Both the position numbers and the translations under genes were made by a program. This document shows, piece after piece, positions 45,751 to 58,222 of a stretch of 64,000 nucleotides of DNA (its first letter is position 1; every line of letters starts with the position of its first letter). Location: assembly GCA_946800325.1 (NCBI GenBank), contig OX326958.1, forward strand, positions 61,683,793 through 61,747,792. The letters run 5' to 3'. Under the pieces are notes generated by a model, which saw only the letters and a program-made list of their open reading frames with translations, was not told the DNA's origin and ran no database searches. Origin of the DNA: Luzula sylvatica. Its lineage: Eukaryota; Streptophyta; Magnoliopsida; Poales; Juncaceae.

Positions 45751-46557
45751 GGGCATGTTTGATTTGAGGGATTTTGACTATCCATGTATTTCTCTATCCA
45801 TATATTTCATAATCCATGTGAGTTGTTTGATTAGTTGGATTCTAAAATCATGTATACACAATCCATTGTTTGATTCTTGTTTAAAATACATGATTTTTAT
45901 TTTTTTATTATAATTAGTTATGAAATGAATTTAATAGATAGATTAAATATCTCACGTAAACAAACATAAATAAAATATTATCGATAAAAAGTTTTGAAAT
46001 TAGTAATTCCACAATTTGTTATAAGATGCTGGAAAATTTAATTCTTTGTTTGGTTGGTCACAAAATTGATAAAAATCATTAAAATGTAGAAAAAAAATCA
46101 TTAAAATTGATAAAAAATAATATTTTATTCTACCCATGTAATATTATTATTACAATGATATATAATATAATATTAACAATATAGGTATAATAATATATTA
46201 TATGAATTTAATAATTATAATGTAATTATAGTATTGTTATATTATAATTATTGTATATTATTATATAAAATATATAATATTATATCCATAAAATTAATAT
46301 AATATAATATATTATTTATAATAATATATAATTTTATTTATATATTATTATATTGTTACAGTATTATATTATTATATTAATTTTATGGATTGAGTTAGAC
46401 CACAAATACATCGAGAAGAAAATACAACATTGAAATACCAACTTTCAAAGTGGATAACACTATCTATGGATAATATTGAAATACCAAACAAGAAATTTGA
46501 AAGTTATCTCAAATATGAAATACATATCCAACCTTATCCCTCAAATCAATCATGCCC
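45751..46557. mobile_element. PIF-like MITE with AT core (same family as 14342)
   Basis: The ends GGGCATGTTTGATTTGAGGG and CCCTCAAATCAATCATGCCC are inverted repeats matching the MITE nested in copia element 1. The core at 46120-46380 is an ATATT-like array. Flanks (CTC / ATA) do not form a clear duplication. Confidence 0.75.
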
Positions 46558-46995
46558 ATATTGAAGTGTGAAACAGAGTTGTATATTTTTTGAAAGTATA
46601 CAGTTGCTAAGTTTCAAATTATTGTTATATTTACATATTCATGTATCGAAATGATATAACGTGTTTATATACAAGATTATGTTTTAAGTGTATTTTGTAC
46701 GTTTCGGTATAATTTTTTTTATTTTTTTTTTGCGAGAATTACATTTTAGTATACACTAGGGTAGAAAAGTAACCGAAGCCTCTTTCTGCTATCGAAATAA
46801 TAGTTTGTACCAGTAAATAAACGAAATTATACTTGGAATCAATTGAAGCCTCTTTCTGCTATTGAAAAAATATTAACCTCTTTCTAATCTCACAAGACTG
46901 TTCACAACGCTGAACTTACGGCCAAGAAAATTCAATATGTTGTATATACTACTAAAAATACAGTAGAAAAAGATTTCTTAATTATACAGTCTAAC

Positions 46996-48636
46996 TAATC
47001 TCATCGTCCTCGGCTATAAAAATAAATGGCGAATACTTACCGTATTTCTTCCATCAAAGGAGACTAAGACAAGATGACCCTCTATCCGCACTACTTTTCA
47101 ATTTGGCGTTTCACACCTTGCAATGGATTATCAAAAAAGTTAGCCCGCTATTACAAATCTCTTCCAAAGTACCAACAAGCATATTACAATACGCGGATGA
47201 CACAATAGTTTTTGTTGAAGCACACCAAAACAAACTAAAAATAATATCGGAAGCGATGAATATCTTCATGAAAATATCGGGTCTAACAATTAATTGAGAA
47301 AAAACAAGCTTCTCGGCGATGAACATACCATGCAAGTTGGATAACACAATTGCGACCATTTTAAGATGTAACAAAAAAGATATGTCAATACAATACTTAG
47401 GGGTCCCACTAATTTTCAAAATACCAACAAAGATCCAATTCCTACCGTTGATAAAAAAAAAAGAGAAGATACAAAACAAGGTGGGGACGTGGAAAGGAAA
47501 GTTACTTTCCATGGGTGGAAGATTGACCCTCATTCAAGCAACTTTAGCCTTTATTCCGACATATGTAATGCAAACAATTAAACTATCAACTTGGGTAATT
47601 AATGGAATTAATAAATGCTTGAGAGCAGTTCTATGGAAAGGAAAAGAAAAATGTAACCCCGGAAATTGCCTAGTGAATTGGGACAAAGTTTGTTTACCAA
47701 AAAAATTTGGGGGACTTGCAATTCCAAACATTAGATTAAAAAATGATGCACTTCTCTTAAGAACCTTATGGAATTTGGACAGCAAGAAAGAGGGACTTTG
47801 GGCGTCATGCCTAAATACCTTGTACGGTATAAACAATACACAAGATCTTCAAAACTATCCGAGGCAAAATCTTTCTTTCATCTTGAAATATATTCAATCT
47901 TTGATTCCTATATACGGAATGGCTACCGAAATAGACACAAATTCCAATAGAATGACTTGGAAATGGGCGGCTTCGGGGGCATATGAGGCCAAATCCGCAT
48001 ATTCGTTCTTAATTAATTCGGGTATAATATCATATTGGCAAAGAGAGTTGTGGGCTCTACAAATTCCGCCATAAGTCAAGATTTTCCTATGGCTAGCAAT
48101 CCAAGGAAAAATAAATACATGTGATGTCCTCCAAAGAAAAGGTTGGATTAATGCGACAAATGGAATCCTTTGTAAACTGTGCGGAAGAGTCAATGAATCG
48201 GCGGTACATCTTTTGATTGAATGCCCGTATACGATCGCGGTATGGAGGAACATAGCAAAATTAACCCTAATACCGGCCAAATACCAACCCGGGCCTTCAG
48301 TATACGAAACTTGGAAGTTAAATAGAGCAAAACTAAATACGGACTGAAGAGGGGATTGGGACCTTCTATGGTCCTCCGCAATCTGGTCCGTATGAAAGCG
48401 GAGAAACAACACAATTTTCGGATCGAAAAACTTCTCACCTAAAGTCTTGGCAGGAAGGATATTGTCAGAGGCACAAACGTGGAGAAGGGCAAATCCGAGA
48501 AGGCGAAAACTGAGATAAAATTATCAAAACTCGGCTAGGTTTAGTTTTACTATTTTTCTTTTCAAACACTTGTAATTAACAATTTTTTATAATTATTTAT
48601 AAAAGATCGAATACCTTTGGTATTCATTCAAAAAAA
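46996..48636 (+). mobile_element. 5'-truncated LINE with 16-bp TSD and poly-A
   Basis: It encodes the end of a LINE RT with the YADD box (ILQYADDTIVFVEAH), the downstream domain (LLSMGGRLTLIQ, FGGLAIPN) and the zf-RVT end (VHLLIECPYT). The frame is broken by stops near 47296, 48072 and 48344. It ends in an A run and is bounded by AATTATACAGTCTAAC (46980-46995) and AATTATACATTCTAAC (48637-48652). Unit 1 shows the empty site at about 30738. 5' truncation plus a long TSD is the hallmark of target-primed insertion. Confidence 0.9.
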
Positions 48637-49429
48637 AATTATACATTCTAACAAGTAACAACCACGAAAACTCAAATAATACGAGCAGCACTTTCATCAA
48701 TGGTTTACTGTTCCGTTTTCCGGATTTCTTCTCCCACAACCAACAAATAAGTAAACAAAGAGATATATGATAAGCCCAAGTCCGAATTAATAATTATCAA
48801 ATTTAATTAGCTCAAATAATTTTAGATAAAATTTTATTCTAAGAAAAGTAATTTAGGGAATAATTTAAGGGCCAGTTTTATTCTAAGGAAAGTGATTTAG
48901 GAAATAAGTTTATGACAAGTTTTCTAGTTCCTTGTATTCCAAGTTTATTTAGTTTATAAATATGACTTAGATGTTTAGCAAATAAAATTCAGAAGAAAAT
49001 ATAAAAAAACTTGTAAGAGTTCATGAGAACAATAGAGAAAATTATTAGTTGAAAATGCTATTCGAAATTCTATTTGAATTCGTGAACCAAACATATAGCA
49101 ATCCATGGCAATGAATGCTTGCAATGACGTTTCGGTGCAATTTTTTTGAAAAATAGTTTCTCATCTCCACTGCTATCTTTCTTGCGCCCTTTCTTTGGAG
49201 ATTGATTTTGATCGCTTCGAACTAGAGGAACAAGGACATTTCTCCATTGTTGGCCATATTCGGGATAATTTTCCCAAAATCAAATAGAAACCTTTTTATG
49301 GGGCCTCAAGTTTGTGTTCGCATGTGTGAGATCTTGTAAATTTGTAATGTTGTCTGTTGTACACTATATTATTCTCAAAATCATGTTAATACACATAAAT
49401 ACATCCTAAATTCAAACCATAAAACTAAT

Positions 49430-50480
49430 TATTTCACCTCACCATCGATACTCCATATCATGTTCTCTGAGAACGCTAATCATTTCTCGCACCACGAGTC
49501 CCCTCCTCTCGAATCTCATCCCCTTATCTTGGAAATTAATCTTCTATCTCATGCATATCGATACTTTCAACTTGTTCATGTCTTCCACGTACGTCTCTCA
49601 ATATCACTTGCGATCCAGGATACCGATGCTCCTTTTTATTCTCCATAAACCTTCGAACATCAAAAATACAACAAATTAATACTTTAAAATTAATTAAAAC
49701 TAGCTATAACCCCGCGCAATTGCGCGGGGCACGTTGATTTGTTTTTTTTTATGATTTGTGCTTTTTCTGTATTTATTTTTCGACAGCGTTGTATTGGCCA
49801 GTGATTCGATTTGTGTGGTGTTGTGGAATTTTCAAACTGAGAAGGACCGAAATGTAATTTTTCAAACTGAAAAGGACCAAAATGTAAATTAAAAAGGACC
49901 AAAATGTGAATTAAAATTTTTTTTCGAATTAAAATGTGTAAATAAAAGAGGATCAAGATGTAAATATGAAGTACCAAAATGTAATATTTTAAGCTTGAAA
50001 GAACCAAAACAAAAATAAAAAGGACCAAAATATAGTTTTTTCAACAAAAAAGGACCAAAATGTAATAAAAAAAGGACCAATATGTAAATTAAAAATTTTC
50101 TTGCAAAGAGGCCCCTGGACCAAAATGTATTTTTTTAAACTTGGAGGACCAAAATGTAAAAAAAAAGGACCAAAGTGTAAATTTTCAAAATAAAAAGGAC
50201 CAAAATGTAAATAAAAAATGACCAAAATGTAAATTATTATTTTTTTTACAAAAAGACCCCTGGTGACGTGGCTCAACCAGGAGACAGGAAAAAGTATAGA
50301 ATTATACTAATTATAATGAGGGAATTTTTGGAAAGTAGTAGAAAATGGAGGTGCAATGTTATTTTCTATTTCATTTTGGCGATTTTGTCTGGTGGGGTGG
50401 CAACATGAATGGTGAAATCGATCGAGTCTCCCATATCGGGATTACGTTAGTAATTGCTTATTGGTTTGATGACGAGCAAA
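49430..50480 (-). pseudogene. Truncated MSL 3' fragment (unit 2), split by Helitron in intron 5
   Basis: It matches the 32233-32655 fragment: exon 6 (49440-49655), then intron 5 interrupted at 49700 by a Helitron-like element, then exon 5 remains (50350-50475). It shares the C-terminal deletion of the unit 1 fragment, so the truncation predates the duplication. Confidence 0.82.
49700..50316 (-). mobile_element. Helitron-like element (copy H3), borders set by empty site
   Basis: It starts CTAGCTATAA, followed by the perfect palindrome CCCCGCGCAATTGCGCGGGG (49710-49729), a GGACCAAAATGT array and a GTGACGTGG box, and ends …CTAATTATAA|TGAGGG. Unit 1 shows the uninterrupted TTGAAATGAGGG at about 32484. 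Insertion is between A and T with no duplication. Confidence 0.75.
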
Positions 50481-51169
50481 AAAAATAAAAGTGAAAGCAA
50501 ACTTGTAATAATAAAGAGGATTTTATTATTTTTATTGTCAATAGGTATATATTTGATAAACGATACAAAAACAAACAATAGAAAAACAACCAATGTGTGG
50601 AACCCACGTATCAGTCAAACAAGAGACAAAACAAAATCTCCCAAGGCTTTGCTTGGTGTGGGGAAGGGAAGTGAAGGTGAATTATTTTGGTGCTTGGTTT
50701 TGGGATAAAGAGAGGGAAGGGAGGGAAAGAGACGGAAAATGGATCTATCAATTATTGTACCAAATGGAGATGATGGGAAAATATATTTAGAAAAAAAGTA
50801 ATTATTTTCAAAAATATCATATTTAAAATATATATATAGTGTAATTTAGAATATATTGTAATTTATAAGTTTATGGTATCGTAGTTTTTTAAAAATAATT
50901 TCAAAATAAAATATATTGTGATTTAGAAGTTTGTGGTATCATAGTTATGCTTAAAATATATTATAATTTAGAAATTTACGGTATCATAGTTTTTAAAAAA
51001 TAATTTGTTGTATTTACATAAATTAATTTCAAAATAAAATAGAATATAATAATTATAATTACATCATCTCCATTTATCTTCACTTCCTCTCCCTCCAAAC
51101 CAATCATGAGTAAGATCATTATTTTAACCTTAGAATTTTCTTTCCTATCCTTCCCTTGCTTTACTCCTA

Positions 51170-51296
51170 GGGCGTGTTTGCTAGGTCAGTTTTGTGTAGC
51201 CGCAGGAAACTCATAGTTGCAGGAAACCATCAAAACCATCAAAAACTCGGTTTCCTTGACTTCCTAGTCACCAAAACTCTATGAGCAAACAGGGCC
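51170..51296. mobile_element. Short MITE in unit 2
   Basis: The left end GGGCGTGTTTGCTAGG and the right end GAGCAAACAGGGCC are inverted. A related end (CCTAGCAAACACGCCC) lies at 34540-34555 in unit 1 in the opposite sense. Target duplication unclear. Confidence 0.5.
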
Positions 51297-51870
51297 TAAA
51301 CCACTTGGTTTGGAGGTAGAGGAGAGGAAAGGAAGGAAGGGAATAAATTTCCATGGTTGGTTTGGGAGTAGAGAAAGGGAAGGAAATGAAAGAGAAGAAA
51401 AAAACGAACATCTCAAGTAATGCATTAAATAGAAATGATAAAAAAAAATATTTAGACAAAAGTCAATCATTTCCAAAAATATCATATTTTGAAATTTATT
51501 TAATGTTTATAATATTTGGTATATTGAAAATTTATGTTATCATAATTTTAAAAAAATTAATTTGCTATATTTGTACTCTCCATTTACTTTTCATTCTCCT
51601 CCCTCCAAACTAAGCATGAATAAAATAAGTTGTTTACTCTTGAAAATTTTAATTTCTCCCCTTCTTCTCATTATCCCAAATCAAGCAAAACATGATTGAA
51701 ATTGAAAATATTATATTTAATAACCATTTTCAATTATCAGTTATAAAAAAGTCACTTATATATTTTTGTTGGGACCAAATTCAAGCCAATACTATGATTT
51801 CGTCCTATAACAAAATTCATACTTTTTGTAAGTTCAATGGTTTCTTTATCCAATAACAAAAATTGAGGGT

Positions 51871-52147
51871 TATTATAAACGGAAAGTAAATAACACAAGA
51901 AATAGAGGGAGAAAGTCTTTTATTATTGGACTGAAATTGTCTCTACAAATGAACCACACAAACCATCCTTATATAGGAAACACAACACCTTTTCTTCAAT
52001 GTGAACGCTCCAGTGTGAAACCTCCAATGTGCATCTCTCCAGTGTGAAACCTCCAATATACATCTCTCCATATCCATACATCTTCCTTAGTGTCTAAGCT
52101 TTTCACACTTGTACATATTATATTAACATACATTCATATTTATAACA
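51871..52147 (-). repeat. 3' LTR of copia element 2
   Basis: Plus-strand limits are TATTATAAACGG … TTTATAACA. It is almost identical to the right LTR (57785-58061), which implies a fairly recent insertion. Three GTGAAACCTCCAAT-like short repeats lie inside. Confidence 0.88.
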
Positions 52148-53320
52148 CTCCCCCTTGAATGTATTGATTTCGTACGCATAAAAACATGCCTCGTTAAAAC
52201 CTTACCAGAAAAAAACCCCATGGGACAAAAATCATGGTGAAGGAAAAAGAGTGCAATATTATTATCAACATAAGATGCCTCATTAAAAACCTTGTCATGA
52301 AAATCCGGTGGGACAAAACAATGACCAAGGACAAAAAGAGTGCATTGCGTATCATTTTCTCCCCCTCATGGATACAAATATTTTGAAAACGAACAATTTG
52401 ACAAACTTATTTGCTCGTGATAAAAAAAAAATCATTCTAAAAAATATTAAACATATTTGTAATCCATGACAAATATTTATATTTATAATAACATAATCGT
52501 TATTTCCATAACTTGTCTTTTAAACCTCTTCAGGGGTTCTAATAATCAACATATAATTTATTTGCGATAATACGCATCTATCAATTTGATCATAGATATA
52601 GACATATAGTCTATCGTCAACATTAAAATGATCATATAAACATGCTCGGAATACTCCAATGCATACAAAGATCTTTGTTATTTAATATAATATGCTTCAG
52701 GCATATCTCTCGAGAGATTCAATAATATGCTTCATGGTTTCTAAATCCTTCAGGGATTTTTATTATAGTATAATCAAACGAACATATGAATAATCTATTA
52801 TAATGTATACATGATAGTTGTGAGTAATTCATGGACATTCAAACTAAATTTACATATATAAATAAAAATTCATCACCACGATGAGGTGTTTTTCGGACTT
52901 CGGGTCCATCAACTTCACTTTCTTATGTGAATTTCAATTATGCCCAATAATTGTATTTGTCGACATTTTTCAATTGATTTTATCATAGATCCTCGTTTTT
53001 CTTTATCAATTGTAAGTGCATATGCAATTTTCTCAAAACTATAGTTTCATTTCGATTCCATCTTTTTCATGTAGGGACATAATTTTGAGATCTCATTATT
53101 TTCAACAATTTCATTGTTGTCAGGTACCTGAACCTTTTCAAAGGTTATTCATTTATTTATGTCCTCTACGAACTAATATTTCAATATTAATTTCCAAAAA
53201 GAAAATATATTTCATTAGAAATAATAACAACTTCTATTGTGCCAACTTTTTATCTTGCTCTTTATTATTCCTTTGAATTTATAATGTTGGAACCGCATGA
53301 TCGATCACGCTTCTGGCGTA
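52148..53320 (-). pseudogene. copia element 2: 3' noncoding part and INT-RT linker relic
   Basis: The minus-strand stretch at about 53150-53050 (GGTTCAGGTACCTGACAA, AATAATGAGATCTCA) matches copia element 1 at 17108-17160, and 52980-52900 matches 17240-17370. No RT motifs follow. The rest resembles the element's A-rich 3' leader. Confidence 0.6.
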
Positions 53321-53325
53321 TATCA

Positions 53326-54813
53326 TGTTAGAATTTGGACTTCATATGATTGGAGATAATATGGGGATTTTATATTGGGGGATCAATATCAAAACCAATG
53401 GAAGCTTTAATTAAATAGAACATGGAGAGAGAGAGAGAGACCCCCACAGGGGCAATTGCCCCTTTTTATTTTCTTATAAATTTTTCTCTATTTCGTACAG
53501 TACATTCAAAGGGTTTAAATAGAAACAATATACATCCCCTAAATACACCCTTTCAAACATACATCCTAATCTATCTAAATTCTAGATACTTCTATTTGAA
53601 TAGACACCTATTTATTACAAGATACATCCCCCTTAATTAATCTAGACACTTCTAATAATTATTCTAATTATCCTGCCCATTAATTAAATATATTATTAAA
53701 TAAAATATTAAAACATTAATTTCAATACTCCCCCTTAATGTTTTTTTCGTTATTTTTTTTTCTCGATACTCCCCCGTGATATTTTTTCCGTCACGCTCGT
53801 CTATATATATTTTTTTTTAATTGCCTTTTTTTTTTCTCGATACTCCCCCGTGATATTTTTTCCGTCACGCTCGTCTATATATATTTTTTAATTGCCTTTT
53901 TTTTTTGAATCGTCCTTTTCTGGATCATCTTTTTCGAATCGCCTTTTTCCGAATCGTCCTCTTTCCGGATCGTTTTTTCGGATCGTTTTTTCTTTTCGTC
54001 GAAATTGACTTCTTTCTTCATCGAATTTGAGTTGCAAAATTTGTGGGAACCCGAACATACCGTCTCGGGTTGTCGTGGCCTTCTCCTACTCCAAATTTTG
54101 CTAAACTCGATAAATCGGTAATGAGTTGTGAAGTTCATGCGAGCCCAAGTACGTAACCTCTTTGGTTGTCTTGGTGTCTCCTTCTTCGACTTCTACTAAA
54201 CTCGATAATTCGGAAATGAGTTGTGAAGTTCGCGTGAGCCCAAGTACGTAACCTCTTTGGTTGTCTTGGTGACTCCTTCTCCGACTTCTACTAAACTCGA
54301 TAACCGTCCTTTCGATAATCGTCGCTCGATAACCGCCGCTTTCGATATTCGTCGCTCGATATCCGTCGTTCTCGATAAACAATCGCAAACAACCTCGGCT
54401 CTGATACCATGTTAGAACTTGGACTTCATATGATTGGAGATAATATGGGGATTTTATATTGGGGGATCAATATCAAAACCAATGGAAGCTTTAATTAAAT
54501 AGAACATGGAGAGAGAGAGAGAGAGACCCCCACAGGGGCAATTGCCGCTTTTTATTTTCTTATAATTTTTTCTCTATTTCGTACAGCACATGCAAAGGGT
54601 TTAAATAGAAACAATATACATCCCCTAAATACACCCTTTCAAACATACATCCTAATCTATCTAAATTCTAGATAGTTCTATTTGAGTAGACACCTATTTA
54701 TTACAAGATACATCCCCCTTAATTAATCTAGACACTTCTAATAATTATCCTAATTATCCTGCCCATAAATTAAATATATTATTAAATAAAATATTAAAAC
54801 ATTAATTTCAATA
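53326..54813 (-). mobile_element. Short non-autonomous LTR retrotransposon (TRIM/LARD-like), nested
   Basis: LTRs of 402 and 404 bp (53326-53727, 54410-54813) are flanked by TATCA on both sides (53321-53325, 54814-54818). On the minus strand the 5' LTR is followed by TGGTATCAGAGCC, the complement of initiator tRNA-Met, and the polypurine tract AAGGGGGAG precedes the 3' LTR. Only 682 bp lie between, with no gag or pol, so it depended on another element. Confidence 0.9.
53757..54320. repeat. Two tandem repeats inside the nested LTR element
   Basis: A ~70-bp unit (CTCGATACTCCCCCGTGATA…) is repeated at about 53762 and 53837, and a ~97-bp unit (AACTCGATAA…GAGTTGTGAAGTTC…) at about 54103 and 54200. 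Both are noncoding as far as visible. Confidence 0.75.
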
Positions 54814-55679
54814 TATCAAACATAAAATTATCAAAGAATATTTACTAAAAATATGAGCATTTCAAACTGAAATTTTTGCATCAAATCATTGATTTGCAAT
54901 TTATTGCAAATAAATAGTCTATGAACTCCTTGTTCATTATTATTTCTTCGGGGATCTAATTTGATAATGTACTCCATATAATTTCTTAAATATTCAGTTT
55001 TTATTTCTCTCCCCCTAATGTAGGCATGATTATACCTAGTGAAGTTCTTCGGGACTTCCATGATATACTATATCTTGAGTTATTTCACTCATGTTTGGTC
55101 ATTTTATTCATTTATTTCTTTTTTCTCCTTCGAGATTTGTACATTTATCATCAATGTATATTTGACTTTATTGTTTCTTCCTTTAATGTAAACTTCGAGT
55201 TTACATATACATTTAAACTTCAGGTTTATACATATCAATTGAATTTCTAGTTCAAACAATCAAATGATCACTATCATATTACGGGGAATAAATCAACCCA
55301 ATATATATGCCAAACAATTTTTAACTCATTTTTATATCGTGTGTAGTGCTGTCGGCACATTTATTACACATCTAAAATTTAACCGAATACTTTGGCTCCG
55401 AGCCACTAACAATTAATAATGAGATTTGGGGAGTATTTAATGATCAATAGTTGGTCTTAATTTAGTCACCGCCGTGACAAGCATATTATATACTTAATGA
55501 ATTATTTCACATCATCTCATGGCTTCCATATTATATAATATGAACTCTTAGTTCATAATAACATGATTTCAATTCGACCAATACATTTGTATATCACAAA
55601 AATAAGCAATGATATTTATTACAGAATAACTATTCCGGAGCAATATAAATAATGACTCTTCCAAAAACAACTCTTCTAG

Positions 55680-55770
55680 AGTAATATTAGCAAAATATTT
55701 CGCTTTTCTAAGTATAGTGTGCATTGATGCACTATCGGCCAAGCATATATTTTCACTAGTCATATTATGG
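55680..55770 (-). pseudogene. copia element 2 protease remnant
   Basis: The minus-strand frame reads ENICLADSASMHTILRKAKY, matching the protease active site of copia element 1 (NICLADSATTHTIL). It is open for only a few dozen codons. Confidence 0.7.
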
Positions 55771-55917
55771 ATGCTCAAACAAGATTGACTCAATTTTGTC
55801 CACGTATATATACGGAACACTTGATAAATTATATCACAAAAAAAACATTTACTTATCAGATATACTCTTCATAATCATGGAGTTATATTCGTTTATTATT
55901 TCATAATTTTTGCAACT

Positions 55918-56274
55918 TCAGGTGCAATCGACAAGAATAACAATATCAAAATATGGAATAACAAAATTAATATCAACCATAAAATATAATTCGCGCTGAA
56001 AAATATAATCTAGCGAAGTTTTGGTACTTCTTTTCTGAGCTGGAATTACTCCATGATCCATTGCCACTCTATGCGGACAAGTCATTGTTGTATGCCCAGG
56101 CTTTTTACAGAGAAAGCAGGGTTTCATTGGGCAATCTATGTATATTGCTCCTTTAAATCCTGCTCCGTGTCCCTTTCTCTTGCACACCTTGCAGACTTTC
56201 TTGAGGCTGATAGTGATAGGTTCCTTTTTGGGCTTAATCGCCTCCTTTTCCATCTCCACTGTGTCATTATCCAT
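55918..56274 (-). pseudogene. DDB2 (damaged DNA-binding 2) N-terminal zinc-knuckle fragment captured in copia element
   Basis: The frame holds KKEPITISLKKVCKVCKRKG, then YIDCPMKPC and a C-x2-C-x4-H-x4-C knuckle CFLCKKPGHTTMTC followed by PHRVAMDHGVIPA and SLDYIFQREL. This order is the conserved N-terminal region of plant DDB2, the UV-damage recognition subunit of the CUL4-DDB1 pathway. The match ends at about codon 93, and the WD40 repeats are not found. It lies in sense with the minus-strand copia element, where gag would be expected. It is probably a transduced piece; no full DDB2 gene is in the window. Confidence 0.72.
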
Positions 56275-56379
56275 TTCATATCTCGAAAAAACATATGTTT
56301 TCGGACTTTGTAATTCTTTTTTCTTTTTTTTTTAATTTCTTGTGCGATGTACTTATTGTGATCATCAAAAATCTCATTC

Positions 56380-57780
56380 GCTACAAAGAATGGAAAGACC
56401 AATATCATAGCACCGTAAAATCAGAGGTTTTTCCAATATATTCCAACAGAAACTTTTTTGATGTCTAAAATTCTCATCCAATCTCGTTTCTTCTCTGATA
56501 AGTTTTCTACTCCAAAATTGCAATCTCAAGTCGATGTTTATCATGGAAACTTTCCTCACAATTACTAATTTAAGTAATCTTGAATAAGAAAAAAATAGTT
56601 GTATAAACTTTTCGTCCCAGTTCACGTGCGAGGCCCGACTGCACGCCATCCCATCACCTCTGTCATAACTCATGCACTGCCGCTTGTCCCACTGGCGTTT
56701 ATTCGACTGGCTACACAGCGAACAACTGGGTTTTTCTGACGACGAGGAGAGAACTCAAGCGGCAATTCGCCATGGTGCCTGCTCGCTATTTTGCACAAAA
56801 TTCTGTACGTGCCAACTCGTCGGCTCCACATCGTTTATCATGCAAGACCACGCAAGAACAAACAACACAAGCTTCGAATCTCTGACACAGATTTCATGGC
56901 AGTCCTTAATTTGAGCACACGACCCTTAAGTCTCAAGTCTCATTTCTTTTATGTAAACTCGATAATTGATCTGGCTTTTGATCTTAGACTGAATCATTAA
57001 GGTTCTCCAACAATTTTGCTTGCACAAATAGAAACTGAGTAAACTGATAGTTTACTAAAAATGAGCCATCATATATTTTTTTTTTTTTTTTTTTTTTTTT
57101 TACGCGAAACCTTAACGACCTCAACACGCAACTCTTGCCACGTCATCAAATTTCTGTACAATAAATTTGGGCCTTTTCGTGATCATTCATTTCCCTAATA
57201 AGCATCAACAACATAAACCGTTCGTATTTATTTGGCATTCATGTACTACGCACATCAGTTTCTTCCGGATCCATCTTTGGATACTGTTTCTGAGCCCCAA
57301 TATTCTTTGCTAGTTCTCTTGCTCTGTTTTTAATTTCGGAAGGCCCATCCGTACATAATAGATGTAATAATATCAGAGGCAAGACTTACAAGTTTTATCT
57401 CTGATTTCAAGCCCTCGTGGTGGGTTGTGCTCACAATGGTTGATGGGTCAACGAGCTTTTCAAGATCATTAATCAGGTCCTCGTCCTCTTTCTTATTTTA
57501 CTGGAGAGGATCTTAATTTGTTGAGAACGGACCGGATCCTCAAGGCTGTGTAAGCCTTTTCATAATTAAGGGGCTACTAGGTCCAGGAATACGGAATACA
57601 TGGCATATATAACTTGGGGCCAAATTCTATGCCACAAATGAAAATTCCAATAATATTTACTATGCCACGATATGAACTTTAATATCTGCGAAAAATAATC
57701 GAATAATAATTTTTCTAATTGAAATAAATTTATACCTGAGATTTTACCTCTTATCGAAATTTCGAGACTATCGTGCTGAT
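56380..57780 (-). other. Copia element 2: gag-replacing insert of unknown origin
   Basis: There is no copia gag signature here. GC-richer patches (56630-56910; 57250-57540) look like host gene pieces (for example minus-strand LINDLEKLVDPSTIVSTTHH), but I cannot assign a family. A poly-T tract (57069-57094) sits between them. Confidence 0.35.
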
Positions 57781-57784
57781 AACG

Positions 57785-58061
57785 TATTATAAACGGAAAG
57801 TAAATAACACAAGAAATAGAGGGAGAAAGTTTTTTATTATTGGACTGAAATTGTCTCTACAAATGAACCACACAAACCATCCTTATATAGGGAACACAAC
57901 ACCATTTCATCAATGTGAACGCTCCAGTGTGAAACCTCCAATGTGCATCTCTCCAGTGTGAAACCTCCAATATACATCTCTCCATATCCATACATCTTTC
58001 TTAGTGTCTAAACTTTTCACACTTGTACATATTATATTAACATACATTCATATTTATAACA
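57785..58061 (-). repeat. 5' LTR of copia element 2
   Basis: Mate of 51871-52147; same length, few differences. On the minus strand it starts TGTTATAAATATG and ends …TTATAATA, where the element 1 LTR ends in …ATAACA. Confidence 0.88.
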
Positions 58062-58222
58062 AGGGTCTCATTTTTTACATGGACATGATTTTCTCTAATA
58101 TCCCGTAAATAAATGAGGACGTCTCTGCCCATAATTAAGGTAACTAAGGACCAAGCAAGCATGCAAACTTAACTATCATTTATCAACACACACAAAATAG
58201 CTAACGTGCTTTGGGCTACCAC

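Larger units (their letters stand above)
51871..58061 (-). mobile_element. Ty1/copia derivative with captured host fragment and nested LTR element
   Basis: Two 277-bp LTRs (51871-52147 and 57785-58061), an AGGGT target duplication on both sides (51866-51870, 58062-58066) and an exact empty site in MSL copy 2 (GAGGGTCTCATTTT at about 35130) define it. It is on the minus strand: priming region GTTATCAGCACGATAG inside the right LTR, polypurine AAGGGGGAG inside the left one. Protease and INT-RT-linker remnants match copia element 1, but RT/RNase H are missing, so it moved in trans. Confidence 0.92.
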
